Shown: one piece after another, positions 32,800 to 45,059 of the stretch
How the letters are laid out: each line of letters opens with the position of its first letter
Position numbering within the stretch: the stretch's first letter is position 1
DNA from: Bettongia penicillata ogilbyi
Lineage: Eukaryota > Chordata > Mammalia > Diprotodontia > Potoroidae
DNA: 64,000 nucleotides
Direction: 5' to 3'
NCBI GenBank assembly: GCA_023548195.1
Contig: JAJHZJ010000221.1
Location: forward strand, 2,834,001 to 2,898,000
Notes under the pieces: generated by a model
Told to the model about the DNA's origin: nothing
The model's input: the letters and a program-made list of their open reading frames with translations, nothing else
Database searches by the model: none
Translations under genes and position numbers: made by a program

Positions 32800-33740
32800 G
32801 AAATGAACAGTTCAGCGAGCCAAAGTATAGGAGATAACAAAATAGGAGATAAGAAACAATAAAATTAGGCAGACAAAATATAACATTTTTCTTAATTATA
32901 GAAAATTTTTAATGACCATTTCTTGCAATTTTCTTATGCTATTTCCCCTTACTCCTTCTTTCTTTATACCTTAAGAAATCATGTAGATTAAGATTGAGAT
33001 TTGCTATCAGTGAGGACATTGTGATGGTTGCAGATCTTAAATTCATTTTCCTTCTAAAGATTTCATATCTCTCTCGAGCACGTTCTGCTGATTCATTTTA
33101 TATTTTGACCTCGGGGCTCAGATCTCAAGTGAAAGGTAGGGGTCAAGTTCAGATGTATATCTTCCCGCTTGATTTTGCTACCAACTGTCTTTTTCATCCT
33201 CCTTGCCTCTGTTTTTCCCTTTAGCAATGAGCAGGTATAAATCAGGAGTCAGTTCAAGTTCAGTGATGGAATCATGTATTGTTCATTCAGTGGTTCATCT
33301 TTGGCTCTTGAGGTAATTTAAATATATATTATATTATATATATATTATCACTAGCATTTTAAAGCTGGGGATTTTCTCTATATTTTCTTAATTTTTTTTA
33401 ATGCTTTCCCTCTTCTCAGTCCCTCACTTCAACCTATTTATTCTTTTTTCAAATAAGTTTTTATTGACATCTTCTAAGTGATCAGGAACCAGGGGTAGTC
33501 CAATTATGTAGGAGAGGGTTGAGGGGCAACCAGTGAATAACCTGAGTGTTGTACTAGTATCGATAAAATATTTAAAAATAAACAACTCAAGAGGCCTCCA
33601 TTGTATTACTTAGATATTCTATAGGGAATATATGAAAGAATATGAACAAATTCTTCTAGGGATGAGAAGGCATTGATGGACTTCACCCATGGAAACATCC
33701 ATAATGCCAAGATCACAAATGCATTGAAGTATGAACAAAG
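32800..33740. other. No gene; (TA)n near 33325-33350
   Basis: Unassigned, AT-rich, with a short TATATA tract. Text at 33445-33480 (TTTTTATTGACATCTTC) may be a few bases of an L1 tail. Confidence 0.35.
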
Positions 33741-33744
33741 AAGC

Positions 33745-34060
33745 AGTCTGTCAACAAACTTTCATGACATGCCTATTATGTGCCTAGGACTGTGCTAAGG
33801 ACACAAAGAAAGACAAAACACTGTCTTTGCCCTTGAGAAACTCATATTCTACTGGGGGAGACAACATGCTATGTAGAAACAAGTTATACACAGGGAAAAT
33901 AAGAAATGATAGAAAGAAGCCATCAGAAGTAAGAGGTATTGGAAAAGGCCTCTTACAAAGATAAGCTTTTAACTAGAATTTGAAAGAAGAAGCCAGGAGG
34001 CAGAGGAGGAGAGGAGAAAGAGCATTCCATCCATACTGATAATAGCAAGAGATGACAATC
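33745..34060 (-). mobile_element. L2 3' region
   Basis: CATGCCTATTATGTGCCTAG, GACTGTGCTAAGGACACAAA, TTTGCCCTTGAGAAACTCAT, CTACTGGGGGAGACAACATG, GCCAGGAGGCAGAGGAGGAG, AGAGCATTCCATCCATACTG. Ordered complement of the L2 3' region over about 300 bp. Confidence 0.85.
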
Positions 34061-34344
34061 TATCCAAAAAATGAGGGAGGACACAGAGAAACAACAAAAG
34101 TATGTAGGAAGAAGACTTAAAAAAGGCATAGCAATCTAGCACCATTTAACATTAGGGAAAATAGTCTGCCATATCTCAATGTCTCCTGATGTTATGGTAT
34201 AGAGGACATATGGCAGAGTACAGCAAAAGCTGCTCAAAACAGTGAATCATCAAGAGAAAGTTCTGTTAGATAGGTTTTGTTGAAGAAAATATGGAGGTAC
34301 ATAATATGTTTGAAAGAGAAGTTCCAGCCATCATGGGTGGTCTG

Positions 34345-34835
34345 GACTCTTGTGTGATTTGGATTTAAGTGAGGCAGAGTTGCACAAAATCATCTGCCTC
34401 ATTGTCTCTTCCAGAGCCATTGAAATCCAGAGGTAAGACAAAAGCCAGGATGAATACTGATGGCTGACCCAGTGTGCAGCGGATGACCTTGGCATCTATG
34501 ATGCTGACCAAGCTCTAAGCAGTCCACAGAGTCTGCTGTGGTCACCTTTGTGGCTATTGGAACCAATTGTTCCCATCTGCCCATTCCTCTGGGGGACATT
34601 TTCATATGCTTGGGGTAGACACCCCCTTAACTCTCTGATGGGTTTGTGCCTTCTCGGTTATCCTTAACCTGGTTTAGCCCTTCTGTTGAGATGGTTTACC
34701 AAGACGTGGCCCCTGTGTGAGAGTCTGGTGAAAAGGTAGACACCAAAGGTGGATGAGTAGCCCTGAAAAGTGCTTGGCAAACCCTCACACCAGAGGTTCC
34801 AGTCATCCAGTCTCAGAGGAATGTTAAGCTGTTCA
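34345..34835 (-). mobile_element. RTE 3' end, minus strand
   Basis: The same element as at 49985-50432 but inverted: TGGCTATTGGAACCAATTGT, GGGGGACATTTTCATATGCT, TGGGGTAGACACCCCC, GAGATGGTTTACCAAGACGT. Its terminal 170 bp (GTGATTTGGATTTAAGTGAG, TTGCACAAAATCATCTGCCT) is also complementary to the tail of the SINE at 1824-2138. RTE is the LINE clade proposed to mobilise these SINEs. Confidence 0.78.
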
Positions 34836-35089
34836 AGGTTCTAAAGCTTTAAAAGCTTATATAATAAAACATACAAAGCTATTAAAGCTTAACACCTTAA
34901 AACACACATATACACATATGTACTTTAAAAAATAAGATTCCGTTCTCTGAAAAGAATCATTAATGTAATTTTTTTTGCAGTCGTACTGGATAAATGTTTG
35001 GGGAAAAAAAGTGAGACCGTAATTAAAGTGATTGTTGATTCTCTGAGTAGTCATTGGCTCTCTCTTATTGTTACATCAGCACCAATGAT

Positions 35090-35228
35090 CACAGGTTTTC
35101 AGCTGGAGGCTATCTAGGACGTGCCCTTTATTTTAATAGAAGAGGAAGAAGAGTCACAAAGATCAAGTGACTGTAACAAGGCTCCACAGGGTACAGTGGC
35201 AGAGCTGGCATTTGAATTCAGATGAGTT
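35090..35228 (-). mobile_element. MIR, minus strand
   Basis: TTTCAGCTGGAGGCTATCTA, GAAGAGGAAGAAGAGTCACA, CAGTGGCAGAGCTGGCATTT, GAATTCAGATG. Complement of MIR core and head. Confidence 0.7.
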
Positions 35229-35267
35229 GGCTAAATTCTCCAAACAACTAAATTAGCCCTAGGGAAG

Positions 35268-35447
35268 CAGGGATAAGAATGGCACTGGGAGTCAGGAGGC
35301 CTGACCTGTAGACCTGATTTTGTCATCAAAGATTTGTGTGATCTTGGGCAAGTCACTTCCTCGAATTTGAGTCTCATTTTTCTATTCATTCAATATGGGG
35401 TGGTTTCTAACCTCTCTTTGAGCTTTATAAGTCTATGATTCCATGAA
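35268..35447 (+). mobile_element. MIR/CORE-SINE
   Basis: GGCACTGGGAGTCAGGAGGC, GTGTGATCTTGGGCAAGTCA, TTTGAGCTTTATAAGTCTAT. Ordered MIR text. Confidence 0.8.
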
Positions 35448-35560
35448 ATTAAGAACAACAGAAGTAGGTTAGAAAACATGGGTAGAGAGGAGAAGTTGGA
35501 CAGGAGGAGATGGGAAGGTGTCCTAGAGACTAATTTTACCCAAGGGCAACTGCTCAAGTG

Positions 35561-35790
35561 TGTTTTGTTCAGTTGTGTCCTATTCTTCATGACCCTTCTG
35601 ACAGAGAGTCTGGAATGGTTTGCCATTTATTCCTCTGGCTTATTTTATAGTTGAGGAAACTGAGACAAACAGAGTTGAGTGACTTGCGCAGGGTCACACA
35701 GCTAATAAATGTCTGAGGCCAGATTTGAACTCAGGATGATGAGTCTTCCTGACTCCAGGCCCAGCACTTTATCCACTGTGCCTCCTAGAT
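35561..35790 (-). mobile_element. MAR1-type SINE, minus strand
   Basis: TTGTTCAGTTGTGTCCTATT, CTTCATGACCCTTC, GGAATGGTTTGCCATTTA, CAGGGTCACACAGCTAATAA, GGCCAGATTTGAACTCAGGA, CTTTATCCACTGTGCCTCCT. Near full length. Confidence 0.93.
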
Positions 35791-36638
35791 TCTTGATGTT
35801 TTCTTTACTCATTGATTGATATAGACAGGTCTTAAAAGGTGGAACAGGCTGACTAAGGAAGGAGTCTATGGTAAGCAGAAGAGGCACCGGCAATGAGAGG
35901 AGTTAAGCTGGACTTTACCAGATAGCCAAGTTCTCACTTTAGTTGCATCTAATCCATAAAGACTTGAGAGGTATTTTCAGATTGATTTATGGACTACTGC
36001 ATTTTTAAAGGCACTTTCTTTTTCTCTTGTGTTTATATATTGTGGTAGAAGGGCCGTAAGACTTTAAGCTTCTAAAATAAACCTCATTTTAACTTCTGAA
36101 AGTGCCAGGATATTCAATATGGAGCAACATGTATGAGTTTAGGCTCTGGTATTTGGATGACTTGAGCTCCTCCTTGAATTGTTCTTTCCAATTACTGATC
36201 CAATCCATTTCTTTCCTTCTTCCTGCCCACCCCCTACCTTTTTTTGAGTGGGATGATAACATCCTATAGTGACAGACCCTAGTTCAACTTTCCCAGTGAA
36301 CCTCTTGATCCTCAAAAGAGCATGTGATCTGCAGAAGACAGAAGAACAGGGTGGATTTCCTCTTGGTAGTGGTTAATTCTAATTCATTGCACATGTCCTT
36401 GCTGAATATTATTCTCTTGAATATCGTAGGCAGATGAGCCACATGTGTTACAGATAGAGGCCTATATATAGTCCTTCACCAAATGTCCTCAATGACTGCC
36501 TCTCTCTGGTGTAGAAGACACTCTGGTTATTGGTAGTTTTGCTTGCAGAGTATAAGCTGTTGGAGCTTACCAACCTAGAACAGGCTTTGAACTGTGGTGA
36601 TAGATTGTATATTGCCTGTTCTGGGATCAGCCTAAGGT
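35791..36638. other. No gene; no recognised repeat
   Basis: About 850 bp unassigned. No coding signal. Confidence 0.35.
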
Positions 36639-36639
36639 C

Positions 36640-36852
36640 ATAGACTCACAAGCTCATGGGACAATAGAAATAGTTGGAAAGGACTTAGAAGGCCATCTAA
36701 TCCAACTCTCTCGTTTTGCAAAGGAGTAAATGGGGCTGGAGGAATTAAGTGACTTGCTTAAAGTTATGCAGGCAGTAAGCATCAGAAATAGTATGTGAAT
36801 CTAGGTCCTCTGACACCAGAGTTAATGCAATTTCCATTGTATCACCCAGAGA
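36640..36852 (-). mobile_element. MIR, minus strand
   Basis: AATAGTTGGAAAGGACTTAG, AAGGCCATCTAATCCAACTC, TTAAGTGACTTGCTTAAAG, GTCCTCTGACACCAGAG, CATTGTATCACCC. Complete complement of MIR. Confidence 0.85.
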
Positions 36853-36900
36853 AACTTATTACAATGTTGACTATATGGTAGCCATGGATAATGGGTTTGC

Positions 36901-37055
36901 TTCCTTCCTTCCTTCTTTCCTTCCTTTCTTCCTTCCTTCCTTCCTTCCTTCCTTCCTTCCTTCCTCTTCCTTCCTTCCTTCCTTCCTTCCTTCCTTCCTT
37001 CCTTCCTTCCTTCCTTCCTTCCTCTTCCTTCCTTTCTTCCTTCCTTCTTTTCTTT
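36901..37055. repeat. (TTCC)n array
   Basis: Mostly pure TTCC with a few TTTC/TCTTCC variants; all pyrimidine on the + strand. Confidence 0.97.
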
Positions 37056-37198
<143 letters not shown>

Positions 37199-37327
37199 CC
37201 TCCCTTCCTTTTACTTTCTTCTTTTCTTTCTCTCTCCCTTCTTTCATTGCTCTTTCTTTCTCCCTTCCTTTATTTCTCTTCCTTCTTTCCTTTCTCTCCC
37301 CTCCCTCCCCTCCCTTCCTTCCTCCTT
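37199..37327. repeat. Degenerate pyrimidine-rich tract
   Basis: Decayed TTTC/TCCC units continuing the array, with a few A and G interruptions. Confidence 0.9.
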
Positions 37328-37617
37328 ACACTATCACAATTTTCAAAGAATATCTACTTAAGTCATAGAAAATCTGTGTCACTAATGGACATGTTATACA
37401 CTGATAAAATTATGGATTTTTGAAGTATTGAGTTTTTAATGTATATTTCCTAACTAGAAGCAGGTGTGGGTTTGTCTGTGTGCACATAATTATCAGTGCA
37501 TACATAAGAACTTCAAGTCTAGAATAACTCCCAGGGTGGGAATTCCTTCAGCTAACACACATTGTCCTCCATCTATGACTTTGTTGATGATACTAGGGAA
37601 ATGTCTGAAGCATCGAT

Positions 37618-37696
37618 CAGAATATCAGAGGTGGGATCTGAACTCAAATTTTCTTGACTCTAACTCCACTAGTCTGTCCACTAGACTAAGCTGCAA
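37618..37696 (-). mobile_element. MIR head fragment
   Basis: GAGGTGGGATCTGAACTCAA, TTCTTGACTCTAACTCCACT, GTCCACTAGACTAAGCTGC. Complement of the MIR head. Confidence 0.6.
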
Positions 37697-37699
37697 TGT

Positions 37700-39628
37700 G
37701 TATGTATTTGTGTGCATATGTGCAGTTATGTGATGCATGAATACCTATTCTACAACAAAATTCTACTCTGGTGTTTTGTTGTTCCATGAAACTTACTGTG
37801 GGTCTCTGAAGTCTATGCCAGTTAAGTCCAAGTTGTAGTAGTGGGCAATGCTAGCCTGGATATTCTTCAAAGGTGAACTCCATGAGAACCAAGATCATCC
37901 TCTGAATCAGAAGGATGACCATTAAATGATGGTTTTCTTTTTTGGCCACTGCAACTCACCAACACTATTTGCGAAGGCATTAAAGTGTGGCAATCTGAGG
38001 CAGGGGAGGGCATGCCTGCACTGATGAAATACCACTTCTTCAGACATATTGTTAAGCTTATTTTTATATATACTTATTCTGTTAATTTCGATCTAAAGAA
38101 ATGGATTTTTGCAAGAGGGGAGATCAAATGAAAGCAATGAAATGCCAAGAACTCTCACTAAGCTCTTGGGGAATTGCACATTTCACATGAATTTTAACTG
38201 GGGCTTTGGTCATGTTTAAGGTTGTGGACATCTTCAAGATGGCAGTCCACTTCTCACACTTACAAGGTTTCCCTAAATACTAGCTGCTGATTGTCTGCAA
38301 ATGGGAAGGAGGAGATTCTCTCCCACTGCCCCCACCCTGCCATTCTTGATAGACAAAAATGGATCCAAATTGTTGCTGAAATGAGACCACCATAATTTCT
38401 TAGGCTGCTTACCATGTATGGAGCTCAGAATGATTAGAAAATACGAAACACATGTGAGTGGCCTAGACCCCTTTAGTTAAAGTCCATTTATATAGATCAG
38501 TTTTCCCATGAGATTTGATGTTAGTTGAACTTTTAGCAATTAGAAAAACACACACATACACAAACAGAGCTTCTTACTGCAGCCAAAAACATGGATGAGT
38601 TAAACCATATCAGATGTAATGGTTTGTTTTTTAAAAAGTGTTTTTTTCTTCCCTGAGGGTGTATATTTAAAGAAAATAGAAAAGTGGAACTGAGGGAAAG
38701 GTTTCAGCTCCTGAGGTGGGAACTTGACCTCTTGCTCTGATCTGGGTACTGGAACTAGTAGCATTAATGCCACCAAAGACAGAAGTCAAGAAATTAGAAT
38801 CCCAATACTAGTTTTTGTGTGTATTTTCTGTCTCTATAACTGGGGAAACCCCAAATTCTTGAACCATATTTGGAGACTTGGAAGGCAAAGGGATTGAATT
38901 TTCAAAGTCAGCGTCAGGCTTGATTTCTGTGGTCGGTGAAGTTCCGGCAGCTACACTTCAGGATTCTGGGATAACAGTTGTCAGGAGAGAAGTTGCTTGG
39001 TAGGGGTTGGAGTCTGCTTTTCTGCTGTGTTCAGAAGCAAACCTCTGAGGCCTAGAAGCCCTTCCTTCAAACTGTCAATATTTTCAGTTTCAAGACCGTT
39101 TGCCCTTGGCTAAATGTAGCTTCCTGTTTCTAAGAAAAATTTAAAGGGGCCTTCAGAAGGCCTCCCAGACAGTCTCAGAAGGCTTCACAGACAGCAAACA
39201 ACTCTTACAAGACAACAATTTGATGAGTTAAGTGTAAATGGATCAGAGACATATGGATTACATTTTTTGAATACACATGAGCTTAAAATGTAAAGTGGGG
39301 TGGAGGGGCTGGGTTGGGGAGGAGTGCTTGGAAAAATGTGGTTTGGGTCTTGCCAATTGCAAATAATTTGAGATGTTTTGCCCATTCTAGAATGCAGCTG
39401 ACTTCACCCTTTACTTCTATTTACATTGTTATTTTCAAACTTGGCATACATTCCAGCTCTGGTCTGGGTCTTGAGTCATTTTAGCAAAATACTATTTTAA
39501 AGGACCTTTTTGTGTGATCTGTATATATTCTATGAGGATAAGAAAATTGGGGCAAATTTAGGATCTCAGCATCCACAAGCTGAAAAGGACTTAATGAAAT
39601 TCTGCCAGGCCCATTCTCCTGTCTGTGT
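37700..39628. other. No gene; ~1.9 kb apparently repeat-free
   Basis: I recognise no SINE, LINE or DNA-transposon text here, which is unusual for this window. A 20-bp unit is tandemly doubled near 39150-39195 (CAGAAGGCCTCCCAGACAG / CAGAAGGCTTCACAGACAG). A short ACACACACATACACA run sits near 38550. No protein or splice-supported exon. Confidence 0.45.
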
Positions 39629-39631
39629 ATA

Positions 39632-40053
39632 CTCATTCATTCATTCATTCATTCACCCATTCATTCACCCATTCATTCATTCATTCATTCATTCACCCAT
39701 TCATTCATTCATTCACCCATTCATTCATTCATTCACCCATTCATTCACCCATTCATTCATTCATCCACCCATTCATTCATTCATCCATTCACTTACTCAT
39801 TCATTCATTCACCTATTCATTCATTCACACTTTCATTCATTCACTCACCCATTCATTCATTCACCCATTCTTTCATTCATTCATTCACCCATTCATTCAT
39901 TCATCCATTCACTTACTCATTCATTCATTCACATATTTATTCATTCATTCACACTTTCATTAGTTCATTCACTCACCCATTCATCCATTCACCTATTCAT
40001 TCATTCATTCATTCACGCATGCATGCATTTGTTTGTTCATTCATTCATTCATT
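39632..40053. repeat. (TCAT)n / (ATTCACCC) array, 422 bp
   Basis: TCAT units interrupted at intervals by CACC, giving a fuzzy higher-order rhythm. Translations read runs of H, S, F and I and are meaningless. It abuts the 3' terminus of an L2 (40054-40425), whose natural end is a TGAATGAA repeat, so the array is most likely that terminal repeat expanded. Confidence 0.95.
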
Positions 40054-40725
<672 letters not shown>

Positions 40726-41257
40726 CTTCAGCAGCTCTCTGGATGATTGGATCTCTCCCACAGCACTCCCGTACTTCCATTCACTCTCTATCCTCCCTCG
40801 GTGTCAGGTTTATGATCCTTATTTCCTCTTTCTGTCTGTGTGGTCTATGTTCATTGAGGAAATCATTTCTGAGCCTTTCTTCTTTGACCATCTAAATAGT
40901 CTCCATCAAATCTCTGCCTTCTGAGTCCTGTATTTCCTCCTATGAGTCCACCTTTTTAACATGCAATGCTTATCATTCTCCCCCCATATAGATTTAATTT
41001 ATCTTATTTCCTTTGAATAAAGTATGCTTATTCAGAGCTTAGTCTAGTCATGGTTTTACCCCACCAAGTCAGTAATAACTGTGAGGTCAAACTTGTCTCC
41101 TTCCATTAGCACGACTAGCTCCTCTTGTTTGTTGCCTGAACTTTAGGAATTTGACTATGGACCTTCAAGGCCATGAGTTTTACTACTGTATCCTTTCTTC
41201 ATCTCCTATGAATTTATGGATGTTTGAGCTGTCATTTTTGCCCTTTCTTTGTGACTT
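40726..41257. other. No gene; no recognised repeat
   Basis: Unassigned. A polyadenylation-like TGAATAAAG lies near 41013 but with no gene context. Confidence 0.35.
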
Positions 41258-41489
41258 CTTCCAATTGTATCAAACTTGGGGGACATTTCATATACACACA
41301 CATATACATACATATATACATGCACATATACATACATATATGTATACACACATACATACATACGTGTGGGCTACTTCCAATAGTATCTAACTTGAGGGAC
41401 ATTTCATATATACATATGTATATACACATACATATATACATATACATACATATATAATATACATCCACACATATATGTACACACATAAA
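41258..41489. repeat. 116-bp tandem duplication containing (CATA)n
   Basis: CTTCCAATTGTATCAAACTT, GGGGGACATTTCATATA at 41258-41294 is repeated as CTTCCAATAGTATCTAACTT, GAGGGACATTTCATATA at 41374-41410. Each is followed by CATA/TACA repeats. The period is 116 bp. Confidence 0.85.
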
Positions 41490-41540
41490 TATGTGTGTAT
41501 GTATACATATATATGTGTGTGTACACACACACACATCTCT
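41290..41540. repeat. (CATA)n/(CA)n/(TA)n microsatellite
   Basis: Alternating pyrimidine-purine array in two blocks separated by the duplicated unique anchor at 41374. Confidence 0.92.
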
Positions 41541-42340
41541 TTGCTTTTAAATGTAAAGTCATTTTGATTAAGTTCATAGCCATCTTAGAAATATTATTAC
41601 CTGTATTTTTTAAATGTACTCCATCTCTGGTCAAGAATTTATCAATCCTATACTGGAAATGATGTTTGAGAAATCCAGATCCCATTCTTGGTCACCACCT
41701 TTTTAATCATCTGTTCACTTTTCAAATAAAAATTTCTCTTCTGCATCCTCCGCCTTTACCAGCCATCAATGAAGAGAAAATATAGCCTGTATTCCCCCTA
41801 CTCCAGTCGTCTTCAGTTTCTTGCCTAAGACTTATAATTGTTGACAATACTTTTTGAGCTCCTTCTGGAAGTGTCATTTGTAAATATGTGAATCACTAGA
41901 AAAGGGTAGTTACTGTCTGTGTTGTTAAGTCTTGGTAGGTACTGTTATGTTTCAGATGCATGCTCTTGGAAGACAAAAGGTCTCTCTGTTGTCATCATGT
42001 CAACAAATAGTGGCATTTCCCTAAACAGAGAACGCCAACTAATATTACTCTTCTCCTATTCATTTGACCCTCACTGGATGATCTTTTGAATGGTAGTATC
42101 TGCATCTACTATGTCATACTTATGAGAACAATATGTCTGTATTTTCCTTCCCTGTACTGTTAGCTGCCTAAATTTTATGTGCAGGAATAAAGTCCCAGTT
42201 GTACCTCAATGATTATAGGAGTTGTATCCATGTTTAGAACTTTAAATAGTACCTTGCAGATGCTCTCTAATGCCATTAATTTTAATTTTCAGCTTCCTTC
42301 TTTTAGTAATTACTCCCAGGCTTCCATTTTTTGAACCCAC
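41541..42340. other. No gene; includes 51-bp repeat copy B
   Basis: Unassigned sequence apart from 41905-41955. No coding signal. Confidence 0.35.
41905..41955. repeat. Dispersed 51-bp repeat, copy B
   Basis: GGTAGTTACTGTCTGTGTTG, TTAAGTCTTGGTAGGTACTG, TTATGTTTCAG. Partner of 40315-40365 in direct orientation. Confidence 0.85.
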
Positions 42341-42343
42341 CCA

Positions 42344-42453
42344 TCCTTTTATTAAGGGGATTTGTTCTGTAAAGTTTGGATTCAGTCAAAGGGCCACACT
42401 TGAGGACCTAGAGGATCACATGTGACTTTGAGGTTGCAGGTTCCCCATTCCTG
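42344..42453. mobile_element. hAT-like palindromic MITE, right half
   Basis: TTAAGGGGATTTGTTCTGTA, AAGTTTGGATTCAGTCAAAG, GGCCACACTTGAGGACCTAG, GAGGTTGCAGGTTCCCCATT, CCTG. This is the right arm of a known amniote hAT MITE with CAGGGGTGGGGAACCTGC termini. The left arm is missing. Confidence 0.6.
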
Positions 42454-43665
42454 AAAACAAAGAGTTCATGACCAAAGAAGGGATAGAAAGGATCAGAGAA
42501 AGCACAATGGATAATTTTGATTGCATAAAAATAAAATTTTTTTACACAAAGAAATCCAATGCAGACACAATCAGAAGAGAAGCAAAAAACTGGCGGAAAT
42601 TTTTATAACAAGTTTCTCTGATAAAGGTCTCATTTCTCAAATATTTAGGGAATTGAGCCAAATTTGTAAAATGTTACAAGACCTATTTCCCAATTAATAA
42701 GAGGTCCGAGATATGAAGAAGTGTTCAGAAGAAGAAATCAAAGCTATCAACAGTACATAAAAATCTCTAAGTCACTATTGATTAGAGAAATACTAATTAA
42801 AATACCTTTGAGGTAGCAGCTGACACTTAGCAAATTGGCTAACTTGACAGAAAAGGAAAAGGACAAATGCTGGAGGAGACATGGAAAAATTAATGATACT
42901 AATGCATTGTTGGTAGAGTTATGAACTGATTTAACCATTCTGGAGGACAATTTGGAACTATGCCGAAAGGGTTATAAAACTGTGCATAACCTTTGACCCA
43001 GTAGTACCACTACTAGATCTATATCCTAAGGACAAGGGTAAAGGATCTATTTATAAAAAATATTTATAACAGTTCTTTTAGTGATGGCAAATAATTACAA
43101 ACTGAGGAGATGTCTATCAATTGAGGAATGGCTGAACAAATTGTAGCATGTGATTGTGATGAAATGCTACAATGTTATAAGAAATGACAAACAAAATGGT
43201 TTCAGAAAAACCTGGGATGACTTGTATGAAATGATGCAAAGTGAACTGAGCAGAACCAGGACAACTTTGTACACAGTAACAGTAATATTGTAAGGATGAT
43301 CAACTGTGAAAAACTTAGGTACTCCAATCAAGACAATAATCCAAGACAATTCCAAAGAATACATAATGACAATTGCTATATACCTTCAGAGAGAGAAGTG
43401 ATGAACTCTGAGTAGGGATTGAAGCATGCTTTTTCATTTTCTTTATTTTTCTTGCTTTTTATGGCTTTTTTGCAGCATGGTTAAAATGGAAATATGTTTT
43501 GCATGATTTCACTTGTATAATTGATATCATATTGTCTGCCTTCTAAATAGGTAGGGGACAGGTGGAAGGGAGGGAGGGAAAGAATTTGAAACTCAAAATT
43601 TAGAAAAGAATCAAAAAGAAAATATGTAATTGAGAAATATTTAATGAAAATAATCAAAAAAGAGA
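42454..43665 (+). mobile_element. L1, 5'-truncated, sense strand
   Basis: ORF2 C-terminal text in sense (GGATAATTTTGATTGCATAA, GGCGGAAATTTTTATAACAA, GGACAAATGCTGGAGGAGAC, ATGCATTGTTGGTAGAGTTA, CCTTTGACCCAGTAGTACC), then a 3' UTR (GTGAACTGAGCAGAACCAGG, GTAACAGTAATATTGTAAGG) and an A-rich end. It encodes the TLMHCW-type and FDPVVP-type segments in broken frames. Starts exactly at the end of a hAT MITE. Confidence 0.88.
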
Positions 43666-43984
43666 TTGTGGAGAATAAGAGAGATATGGTTGTGTGCTGG
43701 AGACAGTTCAAACTAGTTTGCAAGAGCTATTTATTAAATTTTTGTTGTGAGCATTTATACCTCAGAAACTGAGAACACTACAAATGAGACCTTGACTTAT
43801 TGTTTTTCTGGTTATCTAGGCTTAAGAAAGTGATGGAGAAATATTACTAATGCAGATTAAGCTTAAAAGTGTCTCCTGTCTACATTCCCCCCGCTCACGC
43901 CAGAGAACTAGTTGTTAATAATTTATTAGCACATCCCTGGAGTGATGCCATAGTATTCGAAGAAAGGCCAGTGTTTCACTTTTC

Positions 43985-44690
43985 AGAAAGGGGAAGAATT
44001 TAGGTCAATGAACATAAAATCAATTTCTGACAAAATTTTAAAATACGTTTTTGAAGGGATAGTTAGGAAATACCTAGAAAAGAAAGTAGTTATCCCAGAG
44101 AGTCAGTATATCTCCATTAAGAGTGAATTACACCTTCTTTCTCACTTAATCTCATTTTCATTTCTGGGGGGGTGGGGCAGGGTTACCTGACCGATAAGTC
44201 AGGGGAATGATGCAAGCATATTTTACTTGTACTTTACCAAAAACAGTTGACAAAGTTTTTCATGCTACTTTTGTGAGCAAAGTAGAGAGATGTTGGCTAG
44301 ATGAGAGTATAGTAAAGTGGATTCAAAAGTTGTTTGCTAGAGTAGTGAGAATTATTTTAAAATCAAAGAAGGAGATCTATGATGTAGTACCATTTGTTAG
44401 TCTCAGGGCTAGTGTTTGCCATTTTTACTGATGGCTTGGATAGAAACATAGGAACTTATCATGTACACTTAACATATTTTCACATGACCTAGGAGGGATG
44501 GCTAACATGTTGAATGAAAGAATTAGCACCCAAAATATTTCATCAGTCTATGACACTGGGAATGATAAATTAAAATGAGGTATAGTATGGATAAATGTAA
44601 AATCTTAGTTTTCAAAAAATCAACCACATAAATGCAAAGTGGAGGAGGTGTGGGTAAATAGCTGTTCATCTGGAAAAGATTGGAGATTGT
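43985..44690 (+). mobile_element. L3/CR1 with reverse-transcriptase remnant
   Basis: Sense L3/CR1 RT coding. A frame at 44207-44431 reads VDKVFHATFVSKVERCWLDE, then SIVKWIQKLFARVVRIILKS, matching the CR1 RT text 'FDTVSHAILVEKMERCGLDDSTIRWI'. Upstream AGAGTCAGTATATCTCC and TTAAGAGTGAATTACACC extend it. Downstream AGGAGGGATGGCTAACATGT and AAATGTAAAATCTTAG continue past the catalytic box. Frames are broken, so inactive. Confidence 0.85.
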
Positions 44691-45054
44691 AGTGTCCCTT
44701 TTCTCTGTTAATAATCTAGCATTTTACTTATTTTTAATGGAATGAGTCCATGGGATATGTGCTATGGATACATTATCTTGCCTCTCACAGCAGCAGTAAC
44801 TGTGGTAGCTATACACACAGAGGGCAGACAGCTCACGATTATCTAGGTGAGCCTGAGGCTGGATTGCAAGTCACTGTCTTTTCTTTGTGTTTCTTTCCCC
44901 AGAGAACTTTTATCTGGAGGGGCCATGATGAATTCTCATTCTCATATCCATCGCAGGAACCAAAGGATCAACCAGGCATCTATGGCTGTGTGTGTTCTTG
45001 AGTAATTGGCTAGCATGTGTCCATCACTGTGGTGTTCGTGTGCATGCTCCACAG
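44691..45054. other. No gene; no recognised repeat
   Basis: Unassigned. The 83-codon frame at 44750-45001 has no recognisable relatives. Confidence 0.35.
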
Positions 45055-45059
45055 ACTTG

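Noticed and set aside
39632..40053. CRISPR-like or designed tandem array
   Set aside because: Units are 4-bp with irregular interruptions, without spacer/repeat structure, in a vertebrate genome. Simple microsatellite.
40981..41030. Gene 3' end suggested by TGAATAAAG
   Set aside because: A single polyadenylation-like hexamer in AT-rich DNA, with no upstream coding region.
41224..41685. Cysteine/tyrosine-rich frames (100, 93 and 77 codons)
   Set aside because: Artefacts of the CATA array.
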